From assembly GCA_964623085.1 (NCBI GenBank), contig CAZUTO010000006.1:20354-84353 (forward strand): 64,000 nucleotides of DNA. The letters run 5' to 3'. The position numbers and the translations under genes were made by a program. Within the stretch, counting starts at the first letter, position 1, and every line of letters starts with the position of its first letter. Below the pieces are notes generated by a model, which worked only from the letters and a program-made list of their open reading frames with translations, made no database searches and was not told where the DNA came from. The DNA comes from CAZUTO01 sp964623085 (GTDB taxonomy: Bacteria; Pseudomonadota; Gammaproteobacteria; Pseudomonadales; GM7GCV1). Shown here piece after piece: positions 8,519 to 17,820 of this stretch.

Positions 8519-9433
8519 TTAAAGGATATACACGAAGAAGAACAACATCACCCAGACAACGTCCACAAAGTGCCAATACCAGGATGCTGCCTCAAAACCA
8601 AAATGGTCATCCTCTTTGAAATGCCCTTTTAACGAACGAAATAACTGGATCGTTAGAAAGATGGTTCCCATCGTTACGTGGGCCCCGTGGAAACCCGTGA
8701 GCATAAAGAAGGTTGTACCGTAAATACCCGAGTTTAAAGTAATGCCATAGTGATGAATGGCTTCGTAATACTCATAAACCTGCAGACAAAGAAACGTGGC
8801 GCCAAGAATGACCGTTGCCAACAACCATAGATTAAATTTCTTTCGATTATCACCGTGCTTAAGCGCATGGTGCGCCCAATGAACCGTCCAGCTTGAGGTC
8901 ATCAGAATGATCGTTCCGTATAGCGGCAACCATGTATGAAGCTTACTCCACCCATAGCCACCCCAGCCTAAGTCATGCTCTGGGCCCTTGAATTGCGCGG
9001 CTTCACCATTTGCAAACTGGTCGGGCGTTTCCATTAATGGCCAAGATGCTTCAAACTCTGGCCAAAGTAGCTCTGGGTTTCCCTCTCCCATTCCCCAGCC
9101 GCCAAGCGTCGGCAACGCAACATTACGAACATAAAAAAGAGCGCCAAAGAAGGCTGCAAAGAACATCACCTCGGAGAAAATAAACCAACCGAAGCCCCAA
9201 GCGTAAGACCGCTTCAATTGATCGCCAGCAAGACCCTGCATGTTCTCTTTGATAACCACATTCCACCAGCAGGCTAATGTGCACCAGAAAATGATCATCC
9301 CCAACACAAGGGCAACCCAGCTTCCATCGATCATTATCCTGCCTGCACCATAGGCCGACAGACCCAAGGACAAGCCCGCCATGATCGGCAGTTTGCTCTG
9401 CTCTGGAACGTAGTAGCTACTCTCGCTCGACAT
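8519..9433 (-). CDS. coxC: Cytochrome c oxidase subunit III
   Basis: About 304 residues and seven predicted TM helices. Family signatures include WWNVVIKENMQG, GWFIFSEVMFFAAFFGALF, GFHGAHVTMGTIFL and the C-terminal WYWHFVDVVWVMLFF. Subunit III stabilises the catalytic core of the aa3 proton-pumping oxidase in the inner membrane. The start is the ATG at 9433, which has GGAG 6 bases upstream; the upstream TTG in frame is less likely. It lies downstream of ctaG in the same operon. Confidence 0.97.
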   Translation of the reverse strand: MSSESSYYVPEQSKLPIMAGLSLGLSAYGAGRIMIDGSWVALVLGMIIFWCTLACWWNVVIKENMQGLAGDQLKRSYAWGFGWFIFSEVMFFAAFFGALFYVRNVALPTLGGWGMGEGNPELLWPEFEASWPLMETPDQFANGEAAQFKGPEHDLGWGGYGWSKLHTWLPLYGTIILMTSSWTVHWAHHALKHGDNRKKFNLWLLATVILGATFLCLQVYEYYEAIHHYGITLNSGIYGTTFFMLTGFHGAHVTMGTIFLTIQLFRSLKGHFKEDDHFGFEAASWYWHFVDVVWVMLFFFVYIL

Positions 9434-9476
9434 TTTTATCTCCAATTCATCGACTATTTAAGCCAATGCATATTTT

Positions 9477-10052
9477 CTAATTTAGTAATGCAAACTCATT
9501 TGGAAACCGATCAGTCACGTCAAAGAGACTATATGACAATGTGATTGTATCCACGGCTTCAGGCAGGTCGCGATCAACAATAAACACCAGCTTCATGTCT
9601 GCTTCAGCTCCCGCTTCTAGCGGCTGCTGGTTAAAACAAAAACACTCTGTTTTATGGAAGTACTTATTTGCTGTGACCGGCCGAATTTCAGGTATTGCTT
9701 GGGCCACCATATTGCGCGGCGTTCGGTTTCTCGCAAAATAAGACATTTCCGCCTGTTCACCAGGGTGAACAACGACCTCATAAACCTTAGGCTCAAAGTC
9801 CCAAGGCATGGTGGCCGCATTGTTAGTAATAAACTTTACTTTTACCGTTCGCGACTCATCAATCGAGTTCACAGTGGCCTGTTCATATTGCTCAACAGAC
9901 TTGTCGCCAATTCCGGTAATTTCACAGAACAAATCATAGAGTGGCGGCATCACAAAAACCGCGAAAGCAAACATCAGCACAACCCCAGCTGAAGATAAAA
10001 CAACAACCTTCTTGTTCGCTTTTTCAGCCGCTGCCCCTTTGATCACAAGCAA
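9477..10052 (-). CDS. ctaG: Cytochrome oxidase copper assembly protein Cox11/CtaG
   Basis: About 191 residues with one N-terminal TM helix and the Cox11 periplasmic domain. The copper-binding CFCF motif is seen in ECFCFNQQPLEAG, and YDLFCEITG at the end of the TM region is typical. Cox11 delivers copper to CuB of subunit I. The start codon is TTG at 10052 or GTG at 10046; a purine-rich stretch (AAGAAGAG) lies just before the TTG. The gene sits between coxA and coxC, the usual place. Confidence 0.95.
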   Translation of the reverse strand: MLVIKGAAAEKANKKVVVLSSAGVVLMFAFAVFVMPPLYDLFCEITGIGDKSVEQYEQATVNSIDESRTVKVKFITNNAATMPWDFEPKVYEVVVHPGEQAEMSYFARNRTPRNMVAQAIPEIRPVTANKYFHKTECFCFNQQPLEAGAEADMKLVFIVDRDLPEAVDTITLSYSLFDVTDRFPNEFALLN

Positions 10053-10068
10053 TGCACTCTTCTTTTAA

Positions 10069-11622
10069 TCACTTAACGTCAGGGGGAGTAGAAAAGGTGT
10101 GATACGGCGCTGGTGTCGCAACAGTCCATTCTAGGCCATGTGCACCTTCCCAAGTTTTATCATCCGAAGTCTTCTTGCCAACCGTTATCGTTGCAATCAC
10201 GTTGTAGAGGAACAGTATCTGCGATAGCCCATAGACGAAAGCGCCAATACTGGACACCATGTTCCAATCAGAAAACTGTAACGCATAATCTGCATATCGA
10301 CGTGGCATACCCGCCAATCCCAAAAAATGCTGGGGAAAGAACGTCACGTTAAATGCGATAAACGAAATCCAAAAATGCGTTTTACCCATGGCTTCGTTAT
10401 ACATCCTGCCACACCACTTCGGCAGCCAGTAGTAAACCGCTGCTGTCATGCTAAATACCGCACCAGCAACCATTACATAGTGGAAGTGCGCAACAACAAA
10501 GTACGAATCGTGGTATTGAATGTCTGCAGCTGCAATCGCCAGCATCAACCCAGTAAAGCCACCGATAGTGAACAAGAACACAAAGGCGATGGAGAACAAC
10601 ATCGGTGTTTCAAAAGTGATAGCACCCTTGAACATGGTCGTAATCCAATTAAATACTTTCGCTGCCGTTGGTACAGCAATGAGCATGGTGGCATACATAA
10701 AATAAAGTTCGCCGTTGACTGGCATGCCCACCGTAAACATATGGTGCGCCCATACAACGAATGACAAAAAGGCGATGGATGCTGTTGCGTAAACCATAGA
10801 GCTGTAACCAAACAATGGTTTGCGACTAAAGGTCGGGATGATCTCCGAGATCACACCGAACGCCGGCAAGATAATGATGTATACCTCAGGATGACCAAAG
10901 AACCAGAAAATATGCTGGAACAGCACCGGATCACCACCGCCAGCAGCATCAAAGAAGCTAGTGCCGAAATTAATGTCCATAAGCATCATGGTCACCGCCC
11001 CTGCTAACACTGGCATCACGGCAATCAACAAGAATGCTGTAATTAACCAAGTCCAGACGAACAAAGGCATCTTCATCAACGTCATGCCTGGTGCGCGCAA
11101 ATTGAGCACAGTGGCAATAATATTGATTGACCCCATGATTGATGACGCACCCATAATGTGCACACCAAAAATAAAATAGTTCACGGTGTCTGGCGCGTAA
11201 GTCGTTGAAAGCGGAGCGTAAAACGTCCAACCGAAATTCGGCGCACCCGCTTCCATAAACAGTGTGGAAGCCAGCAACAAAAACGCTGGTGGCAACAACC
11301 AGAAACTAAGGTTATTCATCCTTGGCAACGCCATATCCGGCGCACCGATCTGCATTGGAATCATCCAGTTCGCCAAGCCAACAAACGCTGGCATAATCGC
11401 TCCGAACACCATCACTAGACCATGCATGGTGGTCATCTGGTTAAAAAATTCTGGCTGAATAAGTTGCATGCCGGGCTCAAAGAGCTCAGCACGAATAATC
11501 ATCGCGAACGTACCACCCAGAATAAACATCGCGAAGCTAAACCAAAGGTAAAGCGTGCCAATGTCTTTGTGGTTAGTAGTAAAAATCCAACGACCAATAC
11601 CTTTTGCGGGACCGTGTGCCAT
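10069..11622 (-). CDS. coxA: Cytochrome c oxidase subunit I (aa3 type)
   Basis: A 517-residue, 12-TM heme-copper oxidase subunit. It holds heme a, heme a3 and CuB and reduces oxygen while pumping protons. Visible signatures: TTMHGLVMVFG (heme a ligand), WFFGHPEVYIIILPAFG (CuB ligand and the E of the D channel in type A1 oxidases), WAHHMFTVG (His pair for CuB), and HFHYVMVAGAVF near heme a3. The HPEVYI motif places it with type A aa3 enzymes rather than cbb3 enzymes. It is cotranscribed with coxB upstream. Confidence 0.99.
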   Translation of the reverse strand: MAHGPAKGIGRWIFTTNHKDIGTLYLWFSFAMFILGGTFAMIIRAELFEPGMQLIQPEFFNQMTTMHGLVMVFGAIMPAFVGLANWMIPMQIGAPDMALPRMNNLSFWLLPPAFLLLASTLFMEAGAPNFGWTFYAPLSTTYAPDTVNYFIFGVHIMGASSIMGSINIIATVLNLRAPGMTLMKMPLFVWTWLITAFLLIAVMPVLAGAVTMMLMDINFGTSFFDAAGGGDPVLFQHIFWFFGHPEVYIIILPAFGVISEIIPTFSRKPLFGYSSMVYATASIAFLSFVVWAHHMFTVGMPVNGELYFMYATMLIAVPTAAKVFNWITTMFKGAITFETPMLFSIAFVFLFTIGGFTGLMLAIAAADIQYHDSYFVVAHFHYVMVAGAVFSMTAAVYYWLPKWCGRMYNEAMGKTHFWISFIAFNVTFFPQHFLGLAGMPRRYADYALQFSDWNMVSSIGAFVYGLSQILFLYNVIATITVGKKTSDDKTWEGAHGLEWTVATPAPYHTFSTPPDVK

Positions 11623-11637
11623 AACTGTTTTTCTCCC

Positions 11638-12786
11638 CTATTGGCCGTTCTTAAAATTAAAGACATCGCGCGGTTGCACGAGGTCACCAGTATCGTTGCC
11701 AAAAGCATTGCGCTCATAGGTCAGAATAGCGGCTATATCGATTTCATTTAGCTGAGCACCAAAAGCTTGCATCGCAGTGCCGGTTATACCGTTCACAACC
11801 ACATCCAAATGATTTTCTACTGGCCCATTAACGATCGCACTATCAGCCATGGGCGGGAACAATGTGCCAACACCCTCTCCATTGATGCCATGGCATGCCG
11901 CACAAGAGCGTTCATATGCCGCTTGACCAAGCTCCATAAGCTCATCCATCGAAAACGTCTTATCTATGGTTTCTCGTATGCGTTCTGCCTCTGCTCGCTG
12001 TTCGTCCATCCAAACAGCAAACTCTTCCTTTGTTACAGCATGCACAACAATGGGCATAAACGCGTGATTTTGACCGCAGAGCTCTGCGCACTCGCCGCGA
12101 TAGATTCCAGGCTCGATAATATTTGTCCAAGTCTCAACGTTGTAACCCGGTACAGCATCTCTTTTGACCGCAAAATCGGGAACCCACCAAGAGTGAATGA
12201 CGTCTGCTGAAGTCACATTAAAAACAATTTTAGTATCGATCGGCAGCACGAGAGGCTGGTTAACTTCTTGAAGGTAAAACTCGCTCTTAGGCTCTAGATT
12301 TTGAATTTGATCTCGCGGTGTACTTAGCTCAGAGATAAAGGAAACACCTTCACCCAAGTATTCATATTGCCATTTCCATTGCAGACCAGTGACCTGAATA
12401 TCTAACTCAGATTCCGACGTATCATATAGGACACGAAGTACTTTGGTAGCAGGCCAAGCCATCGCGATAAGAATAATAAATGGAATAACTGTCCACGCAA
12501 TCTCCGCAGTAATATTGTCATGAAACTGCGCTGGCTCGTGACCTGCCGACTTGCGATGCAATATCATTGCCCAGAGCATATAGCCAAAGACACCAATCCC
12601 AATCACAACGCAGATCCAAAACATCAGCATATGCAATTCGTAAACTTCGTGACTGACGGTGGTGACACCCCGCGTCATATTAAGTACATCAGTTAGCTTG
12701 CTACCCGAATCTTCGTCAGCCGCCATAAGCAAACTAGGCATTAACCCGACAACAAGCGCGAAAAGCATCGCGGCTTTTCTTAACAT
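11638..12786 (-). CDS. coxB: Cytochrome c oxidase subunit II with fused cytochrome c domain
   Basis: About 382 residues. A signal peptide (MLRKAAMLFALVVGLMPS) is followed by two TM helices, the CuA cupredoxin domain (HSWWVPDFAVKRDAVPG and CAELCGQNHAFM, which hold the CuA ligands), and a C-terminal class I cytochrome c domain with CAACH. This caa3-like fusion is common in gammaproteobacteria and lets the enzyme carry its own electron donor. The ATG at 12786 has GGAG 8 bases upstream and starts a normal signal peptide; longer readings to 12855 do not. First gene of the operon. Confidence 0.97.
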   Translation of the reverse strand: MLRKAAMLFALVVGLMPSLLMAADEDSGSKLTDVLNMTRGVTTVSHEVYELHMLMFWICVVIGIGVFGYMLWAMILHRKSAGHEPAQFHDNITAEIAWTVIPFIILIAMAWPATKVLRVLYDTSESELDIQVTGLQWKWQYEYLGEGVSFISELSTPRDQIQNLEPKSEFYLQEVNQPLVLPIDTKIVFNVTSADVIHSWWVPDFAVKRDAVPGYNVETWTNIIEPGIYRGECAELCGQNHAFMPIVVHAVTKEEFAVWMDEQRAEAERIRETIDKTFSMDELMELGQAAYERSCAACHGINGEGVGTLFPPMADSAIVNGPVENHLDVVVNGITGTAMQAFGAQLNEIDIAAILTYERNAFGNDTGDLVQPRDVFNFKNGQ

Positions 12787-12891
12787 CACAGATTCTCCAT
12801 CGATTTTTGGTGCCCAGCATCGAGCAAAATACACCTTAAGTTGAAGGCATTTCATTACTTATAACCTGACACCCTAGATTTTAGGCGACGC

Positions 12892-12920
12892 ATTATATCG
12901 GAGCATCCTTTAAATCTCCA
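12892..12920 (-). promoter_or_regulatory. Likely sigma70 promoter of the cox operon
   Basis: On the minus strand there is a perfect -10 (TATAAT, at 12892-12897) and a 4/6 -35 (TGGAGA, at 12915-12920) with a 17-base spacer. It lies about 105 bases before the coxB ATG. Inferred from sequence only. Confidence 0.5.
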
Positions 12921-13204
12921 TAAAACCTCACTGTAAACTCTTGACAATTCAATCTTTTTTAGTCATTGGTTATTTATCTAGCACTTCGTTTTTATTCGCC
13001 CCAAATACCACCCATAAAGACAAATACACCAAACAAAAAATCAATCCTATATGAACTCATTTTTATATAGTAAGCAATCATATCTATCCTGATAACCATG
13101 TGCCATTCGGCGCTCAGAGCTGAAAATACGTCTCAAAATTCTTGCGCTATTTCTCATATTAACAATAACTTATGGCATTATCTTTAATAAATGCATAAAG
13201 AATC
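12921..13204. other. Intergenic DNA between the cox operon and the DUF481 gene
   Basis: AT-rich non-coding DNA between two divergent genes. A consensus -35 hexamer TTGACA occurs at 12941-12946 on the plus strand, but no matching -10 is at the right distance. No RNA gene or repeat was recognised. Confidence 0.5.
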
Positions 13205-13232
13205 TTGCTTTTGCCAACGGAAGTAATATAGT
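13205..13232 (+). promoter_or_regulatory. Likely promoter of the DUF481 gene
   Basis: TTGCTT (13205-13210) and TATAGT (13227-13232) with a 16-base spacer, about 31 bases before the chosen ATG. Inferred from sequence only. Confidence 0.45.
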
Positions 13233-13263
13233 GGCACCGACAATTAACATGGGGATTAACTCA

Positions 13264-13962
13264 ATGAAAAAATTCATCACTACAGTGCTTGCTTTTGGGC
13301 TGGCTACAGTTGCTCAGAGTCAAGAGTGGACGGGCGTAGGCGACTTTGGCTATAGCGACATAAGCGGAAACTCGAACTCCGAAACACTGACTGCGGCTTT
13401 AGGCCTCGGCTACGATACTGGCGGTAAATGGACCCATGAGGTTGTGCTCACAGCAATTAACTCCTCGCAACAAGATATCCGCGCTGCGGAAGCCTATGGA
13501 CTTAATTGGAACTCAAACTACGCCTTCAACGAAAAGAACTATGGTATAGGTGCCCTAAGGTACTTAGACGATAGATTTAGCGGTTTCGACACGCAAACTT
13601 CAATAAGAGTAGGTGTGGGAAGACATTTTATCGATGATGGGATTACGATACTGGATGCGGAAGGCGGTATCGGTTTTCGGAGAAATGAGTTGATTACCGG
13701 TGAAGATGAAGACGAAGGAATTATATGGGGCAGATCCGTTTATAGCCGCGTACTAAGCGATACAACCATTTTTGATGCTCACGGGCTGTTTGAAGCAGGT
13801 GACGAAAACACCTATGTTGAAGCCGGCGCAAGTATCAGAGTTGCCATGAGCGAGGCGCTTGGCCTTCGTGTAGCTTATTTGCTTAAGCATAACACTGATG
13901 CTCCAGCTCCAGCGACGAGCACCGATAGATTCCTGACTGTATCTCTTAACTACTTGTTCTAA
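13264..13962 (+). CDS. DUF481 family outer-membrane protein
   Basis: About 232 residues with a clear signal peptide (MKKFITTVLAFGLATVAQS, cleaved before QEW). The rest alternates hydrophobic and polar residues in short strands and ends in LTVSLNYLF, with a terminal Phe as in outer-membrane beta-barrels. The opening GDFGYSDISGNSNSETL matches the DUF481 (YdiY-like) family, small barrels of unknown function often induced by acid or salt in enterics. The ATG at 13264 is preferred over an in-frame ATG at 13249 because it begins the signal peptide directly. Confidence 0.85.
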   Translation: MKKFITTVLAFGLATVAQSQEWTGVGDFGYSDISGNSNSETLTAALGLGYDTGGKWTHEVVLTAINSSQQDIRAAEAYGLNWNSNYAFNEKNYGIGALRYLDDRFSGFDTQTSIRVGVGRHFIDDGITILDAEGGIGFRRNELITGEDEDEGIIWGRSVYSRVLSDTTIFDAHGLFEAGDENTYVEAGASIRVAMSEALGLRVAYLLKHNTDAPAPATSTDRFLTVSLNYLF

Positions 13963-14000
13963 AATCAGGTAGAAAGTACATCTGGGCGGCTCGATGGACG

Positions 14001-14246
14001 CTACTTAGCACCGTCACCGCCCGGACCCATTAACCGCACCGTCTGAACTTCCTCTTTCCGCTCTCCCAGTGAACGATTGACTCGCGTTCCCAGCTCTTGG
14101 GGCGACGTATCAAATTGCAATGTTTCGGAAAAATCACAGCGTGAGCACGCTCTAAGCTTTCTGTCTTCTTCTTCGTAGGTATAAATCTTGTCTATTTCTT
14201 TGCAAGATGGGCACTGTGCGCCAGCGATAAATCGCTTATTCTTCAT
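14001..14246 (-). CDS. yheV: YheV family putative zinc ribbon protein
   Basis: About 81 residues. Two CxxC pairs (AQCPSCKEIDKI and LRACSRCDFSE) form a zinc ribbon, and the start MKNKRFIAGAQCP is the conserved start of YheV proteins. The function is unknown; nucleic acid or protein contact is usual for such ribbons. The ATG at 14246 gives the family start; a longer reading to 14300 would overlap the divergent carbonic-anhydrase-like gene. Confidence 0.85.
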   Translation of the reverse strand: MKNKRFIAGAQCPSCKEIDKIYTYEEEDRKLRACSRCDFSETLQFDTSPQELGTRVNRSLGERKEEVQTVRLMGPGGDGAK

Positions 14247-14281
14247 AATCTCTAGAGACCGAGTAAACAGGTAAATACAGT

Positions 14282-14821
14282 ATGAGCAATGGTACCCCAA
14301 GAACGTTCAACAATATCACACCAACATTGGCTGAAGGTGTTTACATCGACCCCGCAGCAACAGTCATCGGTGATGTCACTCTGGGTATCGATGTGTCCGT
14401 CTGGCCAGCCGCTGTTATCCGCGGTGATATGCATCATATTCGTGTGGGTGATCGCTCAAACGTACAAGATGGCGCTGTCCTTCATGTTACTCATGCAAGC
14501 CAATACAACCCTGACGGATTTCCACTAGCTATCGGTTCTGACGTTACCATCGGCCACAGCGCTGTTTTGCACGGCTGCACTATCGGGAATCATGTTCTCA
14601 TTGGCATTGGCGCCATCATCAACGATGGTGTGACAGTAAATGATAATGTCATGATTGGCGCGGGCACTGTGGTGCCTCCTGGCAAGCATCTTGAGTCTGG
14701 ATTCGTGTATATCGGCAACCCCGCGAAACAACTTCGACCGCTCTCAGATGCTGAAAAACGTTTCCTCACTTACTCGCCGCAGAACTACATTAAGCTAAAA
14801 AATCAGTATTTAGCGGATTAA
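14282..14821 (+). CDS. Gamma carbonic anhydrase family protein (YrdA-like)
   Basis: A 179-residue left-handed beta-helix built of hexapeptide repeats (for example VIGDVTLGIDVSVWPAAVIRGD). The zinc-ligand His residues of the family are visible in LHVTH and IGHSAVLHGC. Family members include YrdA and CaiE-like proteins; many have no measured anhydrase activity. It is divergent from yheV, with 35 bases between the starts. Confidence 0.92.
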   Translation: MSNGTPRTFNNITPTLAEGVYIDPAATVIGDVTLGIDVSVWPAAVIRGDMHHIRVGDRSNVQDGAVLHVTHASQYNPDGFPLAIGSDVTIGHSAVLHGCTIGNHVLIGIGAIINDGVTVNDNVMIGAGTVVPPGKHLESGFVYIGNPAKQLRPLSDAEKRFLTYSPQNYIKLKNQYLAD

Positions 14822-14858
14822 TCTCGATTTAGGCCGCAAGGTTTCGCCATCTGTGCGT

Positions 14859-15686
14859 TTAGCTGGGCCTAATCAGTTGGCTTATATGCTCTATAACCGG
14901 ATTGGTATCAGGTCTTTTTTTCGTCCATATTTGAAAGGATTCAGCGGCTTGCTCAACCAACATTCCCAAGCCATCAGAAGCACTCTCACAAAAAGGCGCC
15001 GCCCAGGTTAAAAAAGGCGTCGGCTCGGGTGCATACGCCATATCGTAGCAATAGCTGGTGTTTGCAAATAGGGCTTCTGGCAGCGCCACTGACTCTCCAG
15101 CTAAGCTGGCGCTGGTGCCGTTGATCACTAGGTCAAAATCTCTATCAGCAAGCTGATCGAGACCACACCCACTTATATTTCCAAAATCGACGAAGCCTTT
15201 AGCAAGCGATTCAGCCTTTGATACTGTTCGGTTGGCGACAACTAGCTCGGCAGGGGTTTCTCCTAATATAGCTTCCAGCACACCACGTACCGCGCCACCC
15301 GCGCCAATAATCAATAGCCGCTTATCGCTGACCTGCCAGCCCAAGTTCTTACATAGATCCCTAACAAACCCAACACCATCCGTTGTGTCGCCGATAATCT
15401 CACCGTTTTCCCCAACGGCTAACGTATTGACCGCACCCGCTCGCCTTGCCCTCGCAGTTAGCTGGTTAGCGAAGCTGTATGCATCGTGCTTAAAGGGGGT
15501 GGTTATATTGAGGCCTTTGCCTCCACTTTGAAAAAACGCTGCCGCTGCCGCATCAAATCCATCAAGTGCAACTTCTTTCCGTGTATACAGCAGATCCAGC
15601 GCAAATTGTTCTGCGAACAGGGCATGTATCTGTGGAGATTTACTCTGTTGAATCGGATTACCGAAAACCGCATAGTTATCGGTCAT
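14859..15686 (-). CDS. aroE: Shikimate dehydrogenase
   Basis: About 275 residues. AroE reduces 3-dehydroshikimate with NADPH in aromatic amino acid synthesis. Signatures: YAVFGNPIQQSKSPQIH (substrate site), NITTPFKHDAY with the catalytic Lys, GAGGAVRGVL (nucleotide-binding loop), NRTVSKA and NGTSASLAG. The ATG at 15686 overlaps the hemF stop by one base (TAATG), so translation is probably coupled. Confidence 0.97.
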   Translation of the reverse strand: MTDNYAVFGNPIQQSKSPQIHALFAEQFALDLLYTRKEVALDGFDAAAAAFFQSGGKGLNITTPFKHDAYSFANQLTARARRAGAVNTLAVGENGEIIGDTTDGVGFVRDLCKNLGWQVSDKRLLIIGAGGAVRGVLEAILGETPAELVVANRTVSKAESLAKGFVDFGNISGCGLDQLADRDFDLVINGTSASLAGESVALPEALFANTSYCYDMAYAPEPTPFLTWAAPFCESASDGLGMLVEQAAESFQIWTKKRPDTNPVIEHISQLIRPS

Positions 15687-16624
15687 TATTCGCTCACATT
15701 GATCCAATCTTGTTTCACTAAGTACTTTTTATAAAGCATTTCTTCAGGGCTGTCTGGCTCTGGAGACCAGTTGTAATGCCATTCTACCTTCGGCGGCAAC
15801 GACATCAGAATAGATTCTGTTCTACCTCCGGTTTGCAACCCGAAAATGGTTCCTCGGTCATATACCAGGTTGAACTCAACATATCGACCGCGGCGATACG
15901 CCTGAAATGCACGCTCATTTTCGCCATATTCCATCGCCCTGCGACGCTCTACGATCGGCAAGTAAGCGTCAACATAACTATTCCCAACCGACTGCATAAA
16001 CTGAAAACTCTGATCAAAACCGAGCTTATTAAAGTCATCGAAAAAGAGGCCGCCGACGCCTCGAGGCTCATCCCGATGTTTCAAATGGAAATACTCATCA
16101 CACCAGTCTCTAAATTTTGGATAGAGTTCTTCTCCAAATGAGTCGCATGCCCGTTTTGCCGTCTGATGCCAGTGCTGACAATCTTCAACAAACCCATAGT
16201 AGGGAGTGAGATCGTAGCCGCCGCCAAACCACCAAACTGGCTCGGCTCCTTCTTTCTCAGCGACGAAAAATCGCACATTCATATGGGTCGTGGGAATATA
16301 TGGGTTATGTGGATGAACCACCAATGACACGCCCATTGCTGTAAATGAGCGGTTTGCCAACTCTGGACGCGCGGCCGTCGCAGAAGGCGGAAGCGAATTC
16401 CCCATAACATGCGAAAAATTGACGCCGCCTTTTTCGATGAATCCACCATCCGTAAGAATGCGAGTTCTGCCACCACCACCTTCGTCTCGCTCCCAGGTGT
16501 CTTCTACAAAATCGCTACCATCTAACTCGGCAAGCTGCTGGCAAATTCGATCTTGCAGCGCTAACAAATAGCTTTTCACTGCTGCTATATCGATCTCCGC
16601 GCCCTGTATAGGTTCTAGACTCAT
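15686..16624 (-). CDS. hemF: Oxygen-dependent coproporphyrinogen III oxidase
   Basis: A 312-residue cytosolic enzyme that decarboxylates coproporphyrinogen III to protoporphyrinogen IX using oxygen. Signatures include GGVNFSHVMG, HPHNPYIPTTHMN, WFGGGYDLTPYYGF, HRDEPRGVGGLFFDD and EFNLVYDRGTIFGLQTGGRTESILMS split over the C-terminal half. Aerobic heme synthesis fits the nearby aa3 oxidase. It overlaps tsaC by 4 bases (ATGA) and aroE by 1. Confidence 0.98.
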   Translation of the reverse strand: MSLEPIQGAEIDIAAVKSYLLALQDRICQQLAELDGSDFVEDTWERDEGGGGRTRILTDGGFIEKGGVNFSHVMGNSLPPSATAARPELANRSFTAMGVSLVVHPHNPYIPTTHMNVRFFVAEKEGAEPVWWFGGGYDLTPYYGFVEDCQHWHQTAKRACDSFGEELYPKFRDWCDEYFHLKHRDEPRGVGGLFFDDFNKLGFDQSFQFMQSVGNSYVDAYLPIVERRRAMEYGENERAFQAYRRGRYVEFNLVYDRGTIFGLQTGGRTESILMSLPPKVEWHYNWSPEPDSPEEMLYKKYLVKQDWINVSE

Positions 16625-17187
16625 GCCGCCGGCCCTCTAGCCACCTCTTTGGTTTCCCAATCTATAATCTGCGATGCGCCTGATGCACCACCAAGCGAGC
16701 CCGGAACAATAACATCAACCAAATCGCCAAAATAATGCCGTACCTGTTCAGCTGAAGATGCAGGCTCCATACTTGATGGATTAGCAGATGTTGAAACAAT
16801 CGGCATACCCACCTTAGCGCAAATAGCCATAATTAGTGGATGCTGGCTAACTCGAATCGCCACCTTCTCGCGGCCCCCACTTACCCACTCTGGTGTTAGT
16901 CCGCCATGCCGAACCAACCAAGTGGTCGGCTCCGGCATAGCTGGGAAGTCAGGGATCTCGACCAGACATTGTTGAAACTGATCTCGGGAACCAGCAACCA
17001 GAATCAAACCTTTGGATGCCGGTCGCTGCTTAAGCTGCAAAACTCGATTAACTGCAACCTCGTCCATGGGATTGCAGCCAAGACCCCAAACACCCTCTGT
17101 AGGGTAGGCAATCACACCGCCCGAAAGAACGGCATCCGCAACCAAATCTAACTGCAACGATTGCTCATACAATTGCTTCGCAACCAT
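16621..17187 (-). CDS. tsaC: Threonylcarbamoyl-AMP synthase TsaC (YrdC/RimN)
   Basis: A 188-residue YrdC-domain protein, the short TsaC form without the Sua5 tail. It makes threonylcarbamoyl-AMP for the t6A37 modification of tRNA. Signatures are GGVIAYPTEGVWGLGCNP, LKQRPASKGLILV (the KxR-SxK nucleotide-binding set) and PIVSTSANPSS. The order tsaC-hemF-aroE downstream of dprA matches Pseudomonas. Confidence 0.96.
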   Translation of the reverse strand: MVAKQLYEQSLQLDLVADAVLSGGVIAYPTEGVWGLGCNPMDEVAVNRVLQLKQRPASKGLILVAGSRDQFQQCLVEIPDFPAMPEPTTWLVRHGGLTPEWVSGGREKVAIRVSQHPLIMAICAKVGMPIVSTSANPSSMEPASSAEQVRHYFGDLVDVIVPGSLGGASGASQIIDWETKEVARGPAA

Positions 17188-17220
17188 GGACCAAGATGGG
17201 CCAATTATCCACGATAAACG

Positions 17221-17721
17221 TTATTTAAAACGTTCTTGTAGTGCCGCATCTTTTGCAATCACCGCTTCAGCATTGGCTTTGCGATCATCAGCCAGATTTT
17301 GGGCCAAACCAGCATCAGCGGTTGCCAGTATTTGGGCAGCCAGATAAGCCGCATTCTTTGCACCTGCTTTTCCGATAGCAAGAGTACCTACTGGGATACC
17401 ACCCGGCATCTGAACCGTTGAAAGTAGCGCATCTAGGCCATCAAGCGATGCATTAATTGGCACACCTAGCACTGGTTTGACGGTTGCTGCTGCTACTGCG
17501 CCAGCCAAATGTGCGGCCATACCGGCAGCGCAAATAAAGACACCGCACCCACGAACGTCCGCGTCTTTTACATAGCTATGCGTCGCCTCTGGTGTGCGAT
17601 GCGCAGAAGTCACTTTAACTTCAAAAGAAACGCCCAACTTAGTAAGTGTATCTAGCGCAGCCTCCATAGTTGGAAGGTCTGAATCTGATCCCATCAATAC
17701 GGCGACAAAAGTACTGGCCAT
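17221..17721 (-). CDS. purE: N5-carboxyaminoimidazole ribonucleotide mutase
   Basis: A 166-residue PurE class I enzyme of purine synthesis, which moves the carboxylate from N5-CAIR to form CAIR. Signatures: MGSDSDLPTM, SAHRTPEATHSY, CAAGMAAHLAG, and VPINASLDGLDALLSTVQMPGG. The partner purK is not next to it in this window, which is unusual, since purE and purK are commonly adjacent. Confidence 0.97.
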   Translation of the reverse strand: MASTFVAVLMGSDSDLPTMEAALDTLTKLGVSFEVKVTSAHRTPEATHSYVKDADVRGCGVFICAAGMAAHLAGAVAAATVKPVLGVPINASLDGLDALLSTVQMPGGIPVGTLAIGKAGAKNAAYLAAQILATADAGLAQNLADDRKANAEAVIAKDAALQERFK

Positions 17722-17820
17722 CTTTTCCTCTCTGACTAAATAGTTTTAACATGCTGGTAAAAATTGAGCGAAGCAAAGTACAACAGCTTTCATCATAAAA
17801 CAATAATGCCGACATACCAT

